The translations under genes were made by a program, and so were the position numbers. From Paramarasmius palmivorus (lineage: Eukaryota > Basidiomycota > Agaricomycetes > Agaricales > Marasmiaceae): a stretch of DNA of 64,000 bases. The notes under the pieces were generated by a model. It saw only the letters and a list, made by a program, of their open reading frames with translations, searched no databases and was not told the DNA's origin. Position 1 is the stretch's first letter, and every line of letters begins with the position of its first letter. The DNA is taken from assembly GCA_037176845.1 (NCBI GenBank), contig JAYKXP010000114.1:62001-126000 (forward strand). The letters are read 5' to 3'. Shown piece after piece: positions 33,669-46,526 of this stretch.

Positions 33669-35300
33669 AGTGCGAGTTCTGAGGATAAGGTGAGTAAACT
33701 TGAGGCTTTTATATGACGGCGGGACATTGGCCCTTACCTTGGCTTTCAGGGCAGTGGGCTGAGGTCGCGGGAGACAGAAAGATGAAATGCATCTGGCTTC
33801 CTGTTTGGTACTCGCATGGCTAGGTCTTCTTCAAGCCTAGTTGATGGCGCTTCCCTAGTTTGATATCGAACGGGATCCCTGGCCAAGTGTCCGTATAATC
33901 GCTATATAGGTACCAGCAATTAACCAATTATAATGATGTGTTGCACCGTTATAAAGCGATTTAATCTTCAATTGGCGCATAGAGACGATGTGTTCACTTG
34001 AAAGTAGAACCCAAGGCAAGAACTAAGGGCCAACGGGAAGATTTGTATCGTTGAGCACATTTAGTCGGGTTAAACAGTTTCTTGGCTAGATGATCCGAAT
34101 GAATACATATTTGAATTCGAATACGGCCAGGGCTCAAGTTGTTTGAGGCTGATCCGCACAATTGTGGTGGATACGTCCAAGCGCCACAATACCTTTTGGT
34201 GTCAGTTCTGAGGCCACAGCTGCGCAACACCAGATGCTGCTCGAGACGTTGGAAAGAACCGTCCGGAATGAAATAAAGCACAAAGCTGCCGAACACATTG
34301 GATATCGCAACAGACAGGTTTTCCCGAAATTCAAGTCTTCGGTCGTGTGCAAGCCTGAGGTAGATCATATCATATCAATCCCGTTATCATATCTCTTTAT
34401 CTGATAATTTCATCAAGCCAAGTCGATGTCCCTTCAAAGTATGCATCGTACCTTTAGCCTTGTGTGCATTCCAGAGACGGCAAGACAAGATGTGGTCTGC
34501 TTCTGGGAAGCCATATAGCAATATAGAGCCAATGACGCGGACCATCCGAGCTCTTCATCTTGACACGATGCCAATTTTCCTTTCGAACGAAGTCTAGGTT
34601 CTCAGACATCCATGCATCGTCTATCAATGTCCGTAAGGCCCTCCTTCTTAGAGATGAAAGTACTTTTGGGCGACCAGGAGCACGGGCAGTACGGTGCAGC
34701 TTCACCATCCGAATTCACTGACCGAGGCCGATTGACGAGGCTAATGACGGGCGAACGATCACTGAAACCAACGACGAAGTGTAAACGCAACATGGAAAGT
34801 ATTCCTGAGGTCTGAATGTCACGATAGAGGTGTATTATTTGCAAATACGACAAGTACGCACCATTTCAAAGGGCCGGAAAGTCTGCAGGTTCAATTTGTG
34901 GATCGATGATATGTACCCGGAAGTGCTTGAACTGAGGTATTCAGGCCGTAGTCCATCTTTTGGGGGTTTGGCGGTCGGTGGGCCCCTTCAGCTCAGAGCA
35001 TTGAGGCAGTTGTTCACCGGCAGTGGAAGTGATGATGTGTCCCAAGTTGGCTCTATTATTATAGCAGACGCGTAACTGCGCACGTATATCGTATCTCCTC
35101 TTCATTAACTTCAGCCATTCCTCGAAAAGACAATATTTTTTCTTTTCAACTCACCTTTCTCGACATAGGCGTCAGTGACGAGCCTCAGCAAGCTCGCTGA
35201 TCAACGAAAATGGAATCAAGAGAAGCTGCCAAGCGAATCATCAGTGAACGTGGTCAGTGACCTCCACTTCGCTACCTCACACTGCCGACTCACTTTCTCA
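33669..35300. other. No confident gene; DOP1 promoter at right end
   Basis: Minus-strand frames at 33994-34368 and 34454-34853, and a plus-strand frame at 34830-35075, are open, but none carries a motif I recognise, and they do not chain with convincing splice sites. The last ~200 bp is the 5' flank of the Dopey gene. The 42 codons in frame before ATG 35301 are not conserved in character and are left out. Confidence 0.4.
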
Positions 35301-38300
35301 ATGCTACCGTCTGCGAAAGCAGCGGCAGCCCAGCAAGCTTTTGCTTCCGATCCAAAATACAAAAAGTACACGCAACAGGTCGAGAAATGTCTGAACTCGT
35401 TCGACAATGTTCATGAGTGGGCGGATTGTATAGCGTTCTTAAAGCAATTGTTGAAGGTGAGTAATGGTATTCTCTGTGGTGTGGTATTAGACTTCTAATC
35501 TATGTTCTTTTTTTTGCATAGACATTTCAGTCCTACATGCAATTCAAAGAGATACCTCGGAAGTTGATTGTCGCGAAACGTCTATCTCAGTGCCTCAATC
35601 CTGCCCTACCGACGGGTGTACATCAGCGTGCGTTAGATGTTTATGCTCATATACTAGCGGTGCTTGGAGTGCGTAGTCAAAACTTTGTATTTCCGACGTG
35701 TTTAGCTAACCTGGTTTTCAGTCGGAAGGTCTGAAGCGCGATCTGGCAATCTGGTCTTCAGGCTTGTTTCCCTTTTTCGAGTATGCAGCAACATCTGTCA
35801 AGGCGAGCCCTGCACGCAATGGAATGATACATCTACTGACACATTACAAACAGCCAACACTACTGAACCTGTACGATACACACTACCTTCCATTACAATC
35901 CGGTCTTCGCCCTGTAATGAAGTCGTTCATACTTGCGTTATTGCCTGGACTTGAGGAGGAAACTGGGGAATTCTTCGAAAAGGTACGTTGCCCTGTTTTA
36001 GTTCGACCGCCTGTTCTTACCGATAATGCTAGGTGTTATCCCTATTAGATCGTTTATCCGGAACAGTATCACCCTCATTTTTCTTCCAAAACATATGGCT
36101 CGTCATGCTGACAACTCCCTCCGCTCGCGGAACCTCTCTCAATTTCCTCTCCCGGCGTTTACCACAACTACACGGACTGGAAGGTATTTTCTCCTCAGCA
36201 CTCGTAACTTCACCTTAATGAACGATAAATGCATAGACATTACAGCTATTGTCGGTCAGGATATTGGCCTTATGATTCGAGCATTCTCAGCTGCTCTGGA
36301 GGATGAAAACCTACTTGTTCGCCGTAGCGCCCTCGACCTACTCCTCCAGTCCCTACGAGTCGACAGCAACGCCATTCGGAAGGCTTCGCCTGAAGATCGC
36401 GCTATCATCATGCGAGCCGCGGTATGCGTCGTGCTTCGTCGGGATCTTTCTCTGAACCGCCGATTGTATTCCTGGCTGCTGGGCCCAGAGGAGAAAAGTG
36501 ACCGTCAAATCGAATATCTCAAATCCAATGCACTGGATCTCTTGAGCGGAACGCTCAAGGAGGATATGTTCTCCCCATCAGATGACTACAGCGAGTCCAG
36601 GCCTTTTAAGATATTGATCTCGTTGCTGGACAAATGGGAAATAGGGTCTGTGTTGACTGAGGTTTTGATATACGATTCCTTCAAAGCTATAAAACATCTC
36701 ATTGAAAAGTCACCTGATGGGAGCGAGGATGTATGTTCTAAAAGCCTTTTGCCAGTGTTGTTGCTCATTTCGCCTCTGCAGGTGGTCATGACTGCTAGCA
36801 CCCTTTATGAAGCCGCTGAGCCTCAGATCGTTTGGAAGGAACTACTTTCTGCTGCGTTCAGCAACATTACGGGAAATGGAGACCAGTATGAAGTCAGTCT
36901 GCTTCCAAGTCATCTCCGCGTCTTTGACTAACTAAATTTTTTACAGGCGATAGACATGGTTCTATTTGTTCTGAAAACCTTTTCCCAAGACGAGGAAATT
37001 CAGACGATCCATCTACCTTTAATTTTCACTGCGGTATTGGATTTGGTGTTGGTAAGCTTTCAATTCATTCTGGAATGGGTTTGGAATTGATCTCCTCTTA
37101 GCACGAAATTAGGAACGACAATAGCAAAGCGACATCTCCCTTGGTGCAAAGGACCCTAGCACTGCTAGGTGTCATGCTCCGTCAGATTCCCCATACCGCC
37201 CTGTTACATCGGCCCGAAGTAACGAGTGGAATCCAAGAAGCAAGCGAGTCTGAGCGCCCTTACAAGTTTGCCTGCACGTTTTACGGCTTGAAGCCAAACG
37301 TTGAGATGCCAGAACCTACAGGCTCATTCACCAAACCGTTCGGTTCTGCTTTCGAATCCTTGATTGGTCTAAGCCTCAAACTATCGCAGATATTGCTCAC
37401 AAGTCCGAAGGAAGTTAACCTCGCCCGGGAACACTTCGCACAATCTCTTTTGCTGATTGACAGATTGGTCGGTCGGCTGAACTCGCGTTTGGATTTGGAG
37501 TGGGACCCAGAAAAGTGGCTTTCTGTTGTTCTTGAAACTCTAGGTCATAATGTGAGTCGCGTCTTTCTTCCCCAAATCGCGTAAAGTCTTACTAGATGCT
37601 TTAGTCCGTAAATTTTACCGTCGTGGATCGGATAGTGTCTCTCATCGTTGCGCTCTATCAAACGAAAGCGCTAGAACCCAACATTGCCATCGACAATCGG
37701 ACGACTATATTCAAGATGGTTACCCGGCTCCTCTCATATCTAAGACCTCATTGTGCCGTGTATCATGCTCGAGCTGTTAGCTTGATTTGGTCACTGGTTG
37801 CCGCTACCGACAGACCGCATGTCGAATCAATTCTGGCTCAAACAATGGCGTCTTCAGAGTCGGCGAGTGTCCAAGAGGCTTACGAGGCTTTTGGAGTTCT
37901 GTGGAGACTAACGGGTAAGCAAATTCCTGACTGCCTGAGGTATCACTAATGGACGTTATGCAGAGGATAACCTCTCCCCTGGCTTCAAGTTCAAAGTCCC
38001 AATGATGATTGTGCTTGATGCCTTGAAGGATGACGATCCTAGGCTGCGTCGTGTTGGGGAAACCTGGATGCGCTGTAACCTTAAGTCCTACATACGGTGA
38101 GTGACCCAATGATATCGTTGTCGGAATCAAGTCTAAGGATAACCACCTCAGTGTGCTTGATCCAATACTATTCGAACTCCTGGATCCGTCCATTCACCGA
38201 ACCCTTACGAGCATGAAAGTTTCAGGCAGAGAAATTACAAGCTACTCGTACGAGCGACCCTTTGATCAACGATATATATACCATCTCTTGGAGATGCTCC

Positions 38301-41300
38301 TTTCTATCGTTCGGTTCGGAGGACAAGGCTTCGCTAAGACCGCCAGAACAGCTTCAATAAAGAGATCTTATCATGCTCCGCTTGTTCAGAGAGTTGAGGC
38401 TGGTGAGTGCTTTAGATTATCACGGAAACATGTTTCTAACCGAATATAATAGCAGGTTTTCTGGAATCAGATATCAATTACCTGGACGTATTGGTAGAGC
38501 TTACTCTACGGTGAGTTTCCTTCGTGGTCTTTCACTATGTCCGCTAAACCACTCAAAGGTTCCTCCAGTCAGAACCGAGATCGGCCTTGGAACCAACAAT
38601 GCAACCCCAGAATATATCAATACACTCGACAAGTTTAGATCTGTTGCAAGTAATCGTTTCACGGGGTGAAATAAGCCCAATCTCAGTGGAAGCTATCGAG
38701 GCTGTAATCATAGGGAAGCTCTATTTCTTCGTTCACTCCGGAAGGATTGACCTGCAAAACAAACTCCTTCACCTTCTGCATTCTGTCATAACAGCATCTC
38801 TGGCCTTCGACGACTCTGCTCGAGGAGGTAGGCAACGTCTGGCTGATGCCTCAATCGGAAAACTCAGGCAACGGAGAACTGGGCATTGATGCGACGGCAC
38901 GGAGTTATTTTGTGAACCCCCTGCTCGTCCAGACACTAATGGACGGAATTGCGATGCAATCGAATCGCCCTGTTCTACAGCACTGGCTCGATTTTGTGTT
39001 AATGGCGGTGCCTCAGTTCCAACCAACGCTGCAAATAGTGGTTCCACCGCTCAATGATTGTGTGTGCCGGCAGCTTCTTATTTCCTTGAAGGGACTCCTG
39101 GCTTTGTCTTCCCATGATCAGGAGTACGTCGAGGATGCTAAGTCGACGGTCACGGACGCAGAGTTCATTATGTTACTTAACGCTCTCGAGCGGCTCATTC
39201 TCTTGGGGCTCACCTACACCACGGAGGAAGTTGCTCCTGACGAAGATCCCCTTGCCTCGGAGAAACCTTTGGAGAATACGAGCCTTCTTGGGTATATGTC
39301 CAACGTGTTCAGCTCGGACAGACAAAATAGCGACGAACAGCTCACGGTAAGTGCTGTAACTGTCGGATGTCGAAACGTCTAAATCGCTCTGTAGCCCCGG
39401 TCCCCGGCGTACCGTGCACTGCATGATGGCGTGAGAGTTCTTTATCTGATTTGGTGTACCCTCTCCTGGTCCAATCCTGGAACACCGTCGGCAAGGGACG
39501 AAGCGCTATCTCTAATCTATAACAGGACGCGACAGAGATGCAGAAGGGTCCTGGAGCACATATTCCGTGTCCAGTCTGGAGAAGTGTTTGAGTCAATGGT
39601 CGAGTGTTGGAATGCCGAAGTACCCGTAAGTTTTTCTATTCATTAAACTTCTTTCTGTCTAACTTCTTCCTCAGGAGTTCAGTTTTGCAGCTGATGCCCC
39701 CTTTGAGCTTATAGATGGCTTGATCGCTAGTGCACAGAATGCCGTTCACATGGTTTGTGAAAGCATTTCTTTGCGAGTGACTGGGGGGTCGGAAAAGAAG
39801 AAGCAGATGGTTAATCCTGATCTGTGGGTAATTATTTCCTCTTTTGGGAAATTGTTCTGACTCGTCACAGTACTGATGCGGTCCTCTTTCAATTTCTGGA
39901 GCAATACCTTCAGCGGCTTGAAGGTCCTCTCGCCATCCAAGTTTGGGGCCGATTCCATCAGCTTGCGAAAGAGATTGTCGGTAGTACCAAAGACCTCAAA
40001 CCTCAAACTTTCCCGACATTACGATGTGTGACCGTCCTTGCGGAAAAGGTTTCACAGACCACTGCCATGGAAGACAGGCGAATACGGAAGGAACTTCAGG
40101 TAAGCAGTCTAGCTTTGCTTTTGTTCGAAAGTGTTCGATGATTTCGCCCAGGAAATTTATGGGAAGCTATTAGACTCGTGTATTACCTTTGTTGGTCGAT
40201 CTTACGATTCTGGATCTTGGATACGCCGTACTGCGAAGGAGGCACTCACTACCAACGGTCGAGATTCGCCAGCTCCCAGAGGTGCGAAAAGTTCAACATA
40301 TTTACAAACCAGTGACGCTAACGGCATGGTAGATGTGAAAGTCGACGAAAAGCTCAACTCTAGCTCGGCATCGCTCCCAGGCGACATTTCAAAGCCAGGA
40401 TCATCCGTTGATCTTGTAACACAGGTTTGTTCTTTGCCGTTTATGACTAAGCTTGGTATGAACAGCCCTTAGGTCACCGACTATCTTGCCACTAGCGCTC
40501 TTCCCAATCTCCGTCGATTCCTAGTCGACAGCGATAAGGTAACAAGCGCATGCAGCAACATTGCTTATTATATCATCGGTCCAGCCTTGAAGGGCAGAGC
40601 GAAGTAAGCCTCTATTCATCTAACTGTGCTTATTGCTTACTTACCTATACATAGGCCACTGGACGTAGATTCAACAATCGTGACTATAATCCAAGAGATG
40701 TCACGCATACCGTCCGCTTTCAAAGCTTGGCGTTCTCCTGTAGCAGAGTTATTGAACGACAACAGATTATTTAACGGTTCACCTGACACCGCAGAGATGT
40801 GGAAACCCGTAATCAAATCGTTGTTTGATTCCGATAAAACTGCGTTCCCGGAACTGCTAGGTATGTTTTAAGTGCCTCGGACAGGACCACGTTAATGACC
40901 GTTATATAGGCAAAATATCTTCGGCCCCGTCCGCCAACATCTTCACGAATAAGGAATATGAGATGCTCCTTCGATCTCTCAATCTTCGTCGACTGTCGCT
41001 CGTTCTACTAGCAGGCGAAAAAAACCACTACCTGACCCAGCTGCCTTCGATACAGGAGAAGCTCGTCGACGTTTTGCGGAATGTCAGTGCGCCTGTAGTA
41101 CAGAGTGAAGTCTATCTATGCATCCGAGTTCTCCTTTGCCGACTCTCTCCCCACAATCTCACAAGTTTCTGGCCAGTACTTTTAACCGAACTGGTAAGGG
41201 CCTTGTTTACGTAACATATTTAGTACTGACATTTGCTATATCAGTACCGTGTTTTCGAGCAGACGATGACAACTCTGCCTGGAGATGGGTCGGAAGAACT

Positions 41301-41840
41301 CCCGTTGATACTATCCGCTAGCAAGTGTCTGGACTTGTTGCTGGCATTACAGACCGAAGAATTTCAGATGTAGGTTGCACTGCTTGTCTGAAAGGCTATT
41401 GCTGATAGATAGTTCATTTACGTAGACACCAGTGGATCTTCATTACCGACACCGTCGACGCCATATACCGGCCCAACGAATGGTTCCCCGAAGCTATGAT
41501 GGATCAATTAGCAGAGATCGCAGGAAGTTTACCTAGAGTGCGTCGTCTAGAAGGGAAACAGCTAACGTACCATCCCGCTGATCCGTGTCTCACCTAGACA
41601 TCCGCCTCCACTACGGCAGGTCCAAGCCCTGCACCCAATCTCTCAACGTTTGGCAGTCATCGACCCGCTCGCAAACCGTTCTTAAGCTCCGTGCGCCAGA
41701 TAGACAGCATCAGGGAACTAATACCATTCTTCTCCAGCGTCAGTATATCAACATACGAGAGTGTTTACGCAAGCTATGCTAACGTGGACTGGGACACTGT
41801 GGAAAGAGGTCTTTTGGATGACATGTTTGATGGACGATAA
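35301..41840 (+). CDS. DOP1: Dopey/DOP1 family protein
   Basis: Dopey proteins are large cytosolic scaffolds that act with Mon2 at the trans-Golgi/endosome and influence cell polarity (Aspergillus dopA, yeast DOP1). The N-terminal domain is clear: MLPSAKAAAAQQAFASDPKY, then YTQQVEKCLNSFDNVHEWAD, FLKQLLKTFQ, IPRKLIVAKRLSQCLNPALP, GVHQRALDVYAHILAVLG, DLAIWSSGLFPFFEYA, and RPVMKSFILALLPGLEEETG. About twenty exons follow with leucine-zipper-like helical repeats, ending VDWDTVERGLLDDMFDGR at TAA 41838. The length of roughly 1700-1800 residues suits fungal Dopey. One short intron of about 40 nt near 38828-38867 is needed to join SARGG to NGELGIDATARS. It appears functional throughout. Confidence 0.9.
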
Positions 41841-42074
41841 TCTGGATTCTATTTTGTTATCCTATGCTACAATTGATACCTCGCTGTCTTCGGACACGCT
41901 CGGATACCTCATCTTCACCCTCAAGTCGGACAATGGCCATCTAATCATCATGCATCGTGTACTATAGCTCCTTTTACTTACATAGCCAGTTCTTATTGTC
42001 GCCGTCGGGTCACACATCGCGTACGCGAGCTGTCACAACCATGTCACACTCAAGCATCTTTGTTCCTAACGTCC

Positions 42075-45000
42075 ATGGAGTCAACTGAGGAGATTCTCAG
42101 AATCGAAGATTGGGACCATTATAGAGGGCTGAATATTGAAGATGAGAAACCCCTCGTCTCTCCTCTAGCTGATATCCGAGTATGTGTCTCAAATTCTTGC
42201 ATATTAATTCGACCGTGGGCCATCACCCTGACTTTGATACGCACAGGATGGTTTGGACAGCGCTTTGGCTGGGGAGTTTCAGTTCGATGGTACTTTTGCT
42301 CACTCTACCACGTATTTTGACGCACCAAATCCGTGTCTTCACCTCGAGGGACTCGGACCCATTGGATTACCACTAAATGATGTGCAAATACGGATGATTA
42401 TTGAGTCTTCGACGCCCGGTATCATTGCAGAGGCGGAGCAGGGTGTTTGGAAATTTCCAGGTGATAAGGTCAGCTTAACTCTTGTGCATTGTTTGTATCC
42501 TGAACCTTGCTACAGATCACCTTTGAACACGCTCCCTGGAATGACTGGTTCAAGAAAACTGCAGTCGCCTCCCTTCACACCTCCTTGGACGCCTCTGTTT
42601 CCCCCAATGTTGCAGAGCAGCACTTGAAGTATCTAGTCATACGAGGACCGCATACTGGGTGTGTCTAAACTCCTTGTTCGTGGGAGTTTCGGTCTGATGA
42701 ATTCTGCCTCATCTCCAGCAGTCAGTCTTATACAGACAAGTAACGTCTCTTTCTGGCATCAACACCTCAGCTCTCTCATGTCTTTCTTTACAGCGTCACC
42801 GAAGGTGGTCGTCAATATGGATACTTATCGATCATTTTACCTTCTCGTCATTCCGGGGGAGACATACACTTCACTTACCAGGGAAAGGAAAAAGCCTTCA
42901 CAACAACAGGGCAAAATGTGCTGTCTACTATTGCTATTGGCGCGTACTCTACGGTGAAACAGAGTCTTGACCCTGTCCAATCCGGATATGTCGTATATCT
43001 GTACTACGAACTCTCCTGTCTCAGCGAAGCACATGTCATCCCCCGACTCCCAGAATTGGTCGTCGGAAATACACAGCTTCACCACGTCTTTCGATCATGG
43101 AGACAAATACTGGACAGCCGGAAGGGCACTTCACCGGAAGGTGCGATCGACATCGATGGAGAGGAAGGGGAGGGGGAAGAGCAGGTTCCTGATCTTCTCA
43201 TCTGTCTTTTGGAACGTGAATATTCCACTGTCACTTTCAAAGCTGCTTCCCTACAAGGCGCCGACCGTCTCATGTTGACCCAGATCGCACCCTTTGCCAA
43301 ATCCTATGGGTTCGATCTCCACTTGGCAAAAGTTGTCTATACGGAATCGGGAGGCGCAAGCCTTGGCAAATATGGGAGATCCAGACATCACGGCTACGGA
43401 TGTGGATATGGATGTTGTGGATGCGATGACTCGGATGACTATTCGGATGAAGACATTGACGCTGACGATCTCGAGATGGAAGACACAGACGAGTATTCGA
43501 TCGAGATCAACAACGTTGTTGCGCTAGATGGTATGCCCTTGATCATCAGTGGCTCCGTCGTAGATGACCTGGTAGAACGCAACGACAACGGGCAGCTGTT
43601 CGTGAATGGCTGTATAACTGACCGAACACGCAGTTCGGACTTCGAACGGTATGATAGGGAGGTACGTGTCTGGAATCCTTTCAGCGGTCGATTTCTCACC
43701 CATTATTGGTGAAGTCGGGTACGCTCACCCACAGTGAGTGATTCTACACTTGGTTTGAGGCCATTATGTGCTAACTGTACCGGTCATATAGCCTATTCTA
43801 GCAAAGTGTTTCTTATAACACCTACGCAATCTCCTCGAGTACGATTCTCCATTGGAGCTATTGGCTCTTTCGCAAGCCAAGCTCTCGTCAGTTCACTGTC
43901 CGAAACCCCCACCTTGCGGGAACACAGACTGGTCGAGGCTTTATTGGAGTGGGTGAAGACGAATACTTTGGATGCCGTGGGCTTGACGCGTGCCTGCTCT
44001 TGTTTGCGCGAAAGCGCCGATCGTTGGAATGATGTCGGTCTTTTCCTTCGCCTCCTCGAGAGTTGTGGGTCAAAGCGGATCTTGAGCTTGATCGGGGTTG
44101 ATGGCCTTTGTTCAGCCTACCAAGCTTTTGATTGGGGCCAGCTACAAGAGAAGTACGCACTTGGGCTCTGAACCTGGGCTTTCATTAACTTGAAGGCCTC
44201 TAGGTATACTGAAGCGTTTGTCAACGAATCCTCGAATGATTTGAGGATGAAAATAGTTGATCGATTACTCGCCACTGCCACAAGCAACGAAGACAGCGTC
44301 GTGATAGAATGGTGTAATACACAGCGGGAGGAATCGCTCAGAACTTTACAAAAACTAGACATTCGCGAAGTTGATTCCGTCGCCTCACTATTGTTGTCAA
44401 AGAAGAACTCGACTCAATATCTGCGTGATACGTATGTGCTCTTATCCTTCCTTACTGTGTCACCATGAGTCCTCACTCTCTGCTAGGTTCTTACCTCATC
44501 TCCGGACCATTCAGCCGTCTGATGTGACCGTGTGGACGGCTCTACTGGCTCGTCTGCAAGAAGCTACCGAAGGCTTTTGTCAGGTTGACAAAGATGAAAT
44601 GTTACAGATCATCCAAGACTGCGTCCGTCATCTAGCTTCCACAGCGGAACCTTTCCCGACTTGCAAGAAAGGAACAGGATATGGCTACTATTTTGGCGAG
44701 GCGGATACGGTTGAACCTATCCTAGACATCCTCCGGCTTTGCATTAGGTTCAATACACTGGATACGATCAATGGCTTCTTCACTCGTATGTGGAATGGGC
44801 GTGCAGCACAGGATGCCGCTCATCCTCAGCGGCTCGCCCTGTGTCACTATACGTCATTGGTGAATCGAGTTCCCGCTATCCTCAAGGACCAACATCCACA
44901 CGTGAAGAGAAGCTGCGCCATCCTTTTCGAGCAGGCTTTCCAGCTCCTGCTTCCCAACTATCAATCCAACGTCATGACTACTCGAGCAGCACTACAAAAC

Positions 45001-46085
45001 ATGGAAGACCCTATTAGTGCCCTCAAACAATGGTATATCTCATTCTATGAGCTTGGCTTTGAATGCTGAATTCTGCTCATCAGGCTGACGGCTGATTGTC
45101 TGAAGAAAATGGACCGACGCTCTGTCGAGGATTTGGCGAAGTGGGTGTCCAACACTCTTCGAAGCAAGGCCACGACACAGGAATCACAAACCCAAGTTCG
45201 AGAAGCACTTGAACTGTGCTTACGCCGGGCAGTAGGAGCATTTGACGTCCTGACGCTCGGTGGCTATTCCCCTTATAGCACCTCCTCTGGGATTGATCTA
45301 CTCGAGTTCTGCTTTACGATTCAACTGCCCTCCCGTGTCAATATCGTATTAGCCAAGTTTTTGCAGCCCCCCAAAGCACGGGAGCCTGACTACATCAAGA
45401 AGGGATTGGTTTCGGTACTCAAGGGTCTGCCGGGATTCCTTGACAAGCACAAGCACTCTCTCAGACAGCCACCCTTTTCAATCTTTGCGGCAGAGGTTAC
45501 AAGAGGGTTTATCCGGCATGTACTCGGACAGAAGCCAGCTGAGGCAGTACCCATCAACGAGCTAAAGGCGGTTGGCTGCGGGTGCATTGTCTGTAATCGT
45601 CATCTCATTCCATTCTTGATTGGACAGGATAAAATATTATCTGTACGCGAAAAGCAGAGTGTTCGGACACATATCGAACAGCGGGTACGGCAAAAAGCTA
45701 TGAGGTGGGGCAATTTTACCTTCAGTACCCACCGATATGGTAGTCCACATACCTTACAGGTGAACTTTGGTTTTTGCCTAATTCACCAGGTCAGCCTAAT
45801 GCTTCTGTATAGATCGAGAAGCCACAACGACTTGTCGCCATGGGACAATGGCCTAGCCACCAGATCGAGGCCCAGGCTATTCTCAAGATTCTTGGATCAA
45901 CTGAAGATCAGCAGCAAATCCTGGGCAAGGATTATCATTGGGTCGTGGGTGTTGTTTCAGGTACTGCTGCGCTACCACCAATGGCAGAGGCCTCGGTGTC
46001 ATCCACCGCAAGTAACAGGATGTCAAAGCGTCCCCTGACTTCACAAAATGGGGGCAACGATCCAAAGAAGCCTCGAACTGGCTGA
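42075..46085 (+). CDS. Large Fe2OG-dioxygenase-like protein with apparently degenerate metal site
   Basis: Starts MESTEEILRIEDWDHYRGLN and has many exons, about 1000 residues. The N-terminal part matches a basidiomycete family annotated as 2OG-Fe(II) oxygenase/prolyl-4-hydroxylase-like: FQFDGTFAHSTTYFDAPNPC, LEGLGPIGLPLND, ITFEHAPWNDWFKK, YGYLSIILPSRHSGGDIHF and SLDPVQSGYVVYLYYELS. Where active members carry HxD after the substrate strand, this protein reads SYTDN; where they carry the distal His before the SGYR motif, it reads STVKQSLDPVQSGYV, with the Arg also replaced. A Gly/Cys cluster (GYGCGYGCCGCDDSDDYSDED) leads into a highly acidic stretch. The C-terminal two-thirds is alpha-helical with a GCGCIVCNRH cysteine pair-type motif near residue 870, and ends DPKKPRTG, a possible nuclear signal. 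Function is unknown; a non-catalytic scaffold is plausible. Confidence 0.75.
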
Positions 46086-46526
46086 CTTTCTTCGGGGGCC
46101 GTATTCCATCTTTGTATCCTACTACGCTTAATATATTAATGTAAGTAACGCATGATTATTCAAGTTACTGTCTGAGGGGTCGAATGCTAGCAGGTTCCCC
46201 TTTTGATCCTTTGATCTTGCTTTTCCAGACCAGGCTCGTATGTTTTCTCAGAAGAGAAAAACTCATCTTGCGTTCTCCCGTTACGACCACCAGTATTTGA
46301 CAGAATTCGAGCTCGTAGAACAATAGCAATTCAGGCGAGAAGTGCAAACGCGCGAGCCCAGAACACGATCGATCTAATTGTAGGCAAGGCTTCTATCCGA
46401 TCTCATCGACGTCGAACATATACTCGCTTGCATTTGCATATATAAGGACACGAGACAGACCACACCAAACAGGATATCCTCTTCCGTCGCAGTTCAGCTT
46501 TCTTTTCAATACGCGTACGGCAAAGC

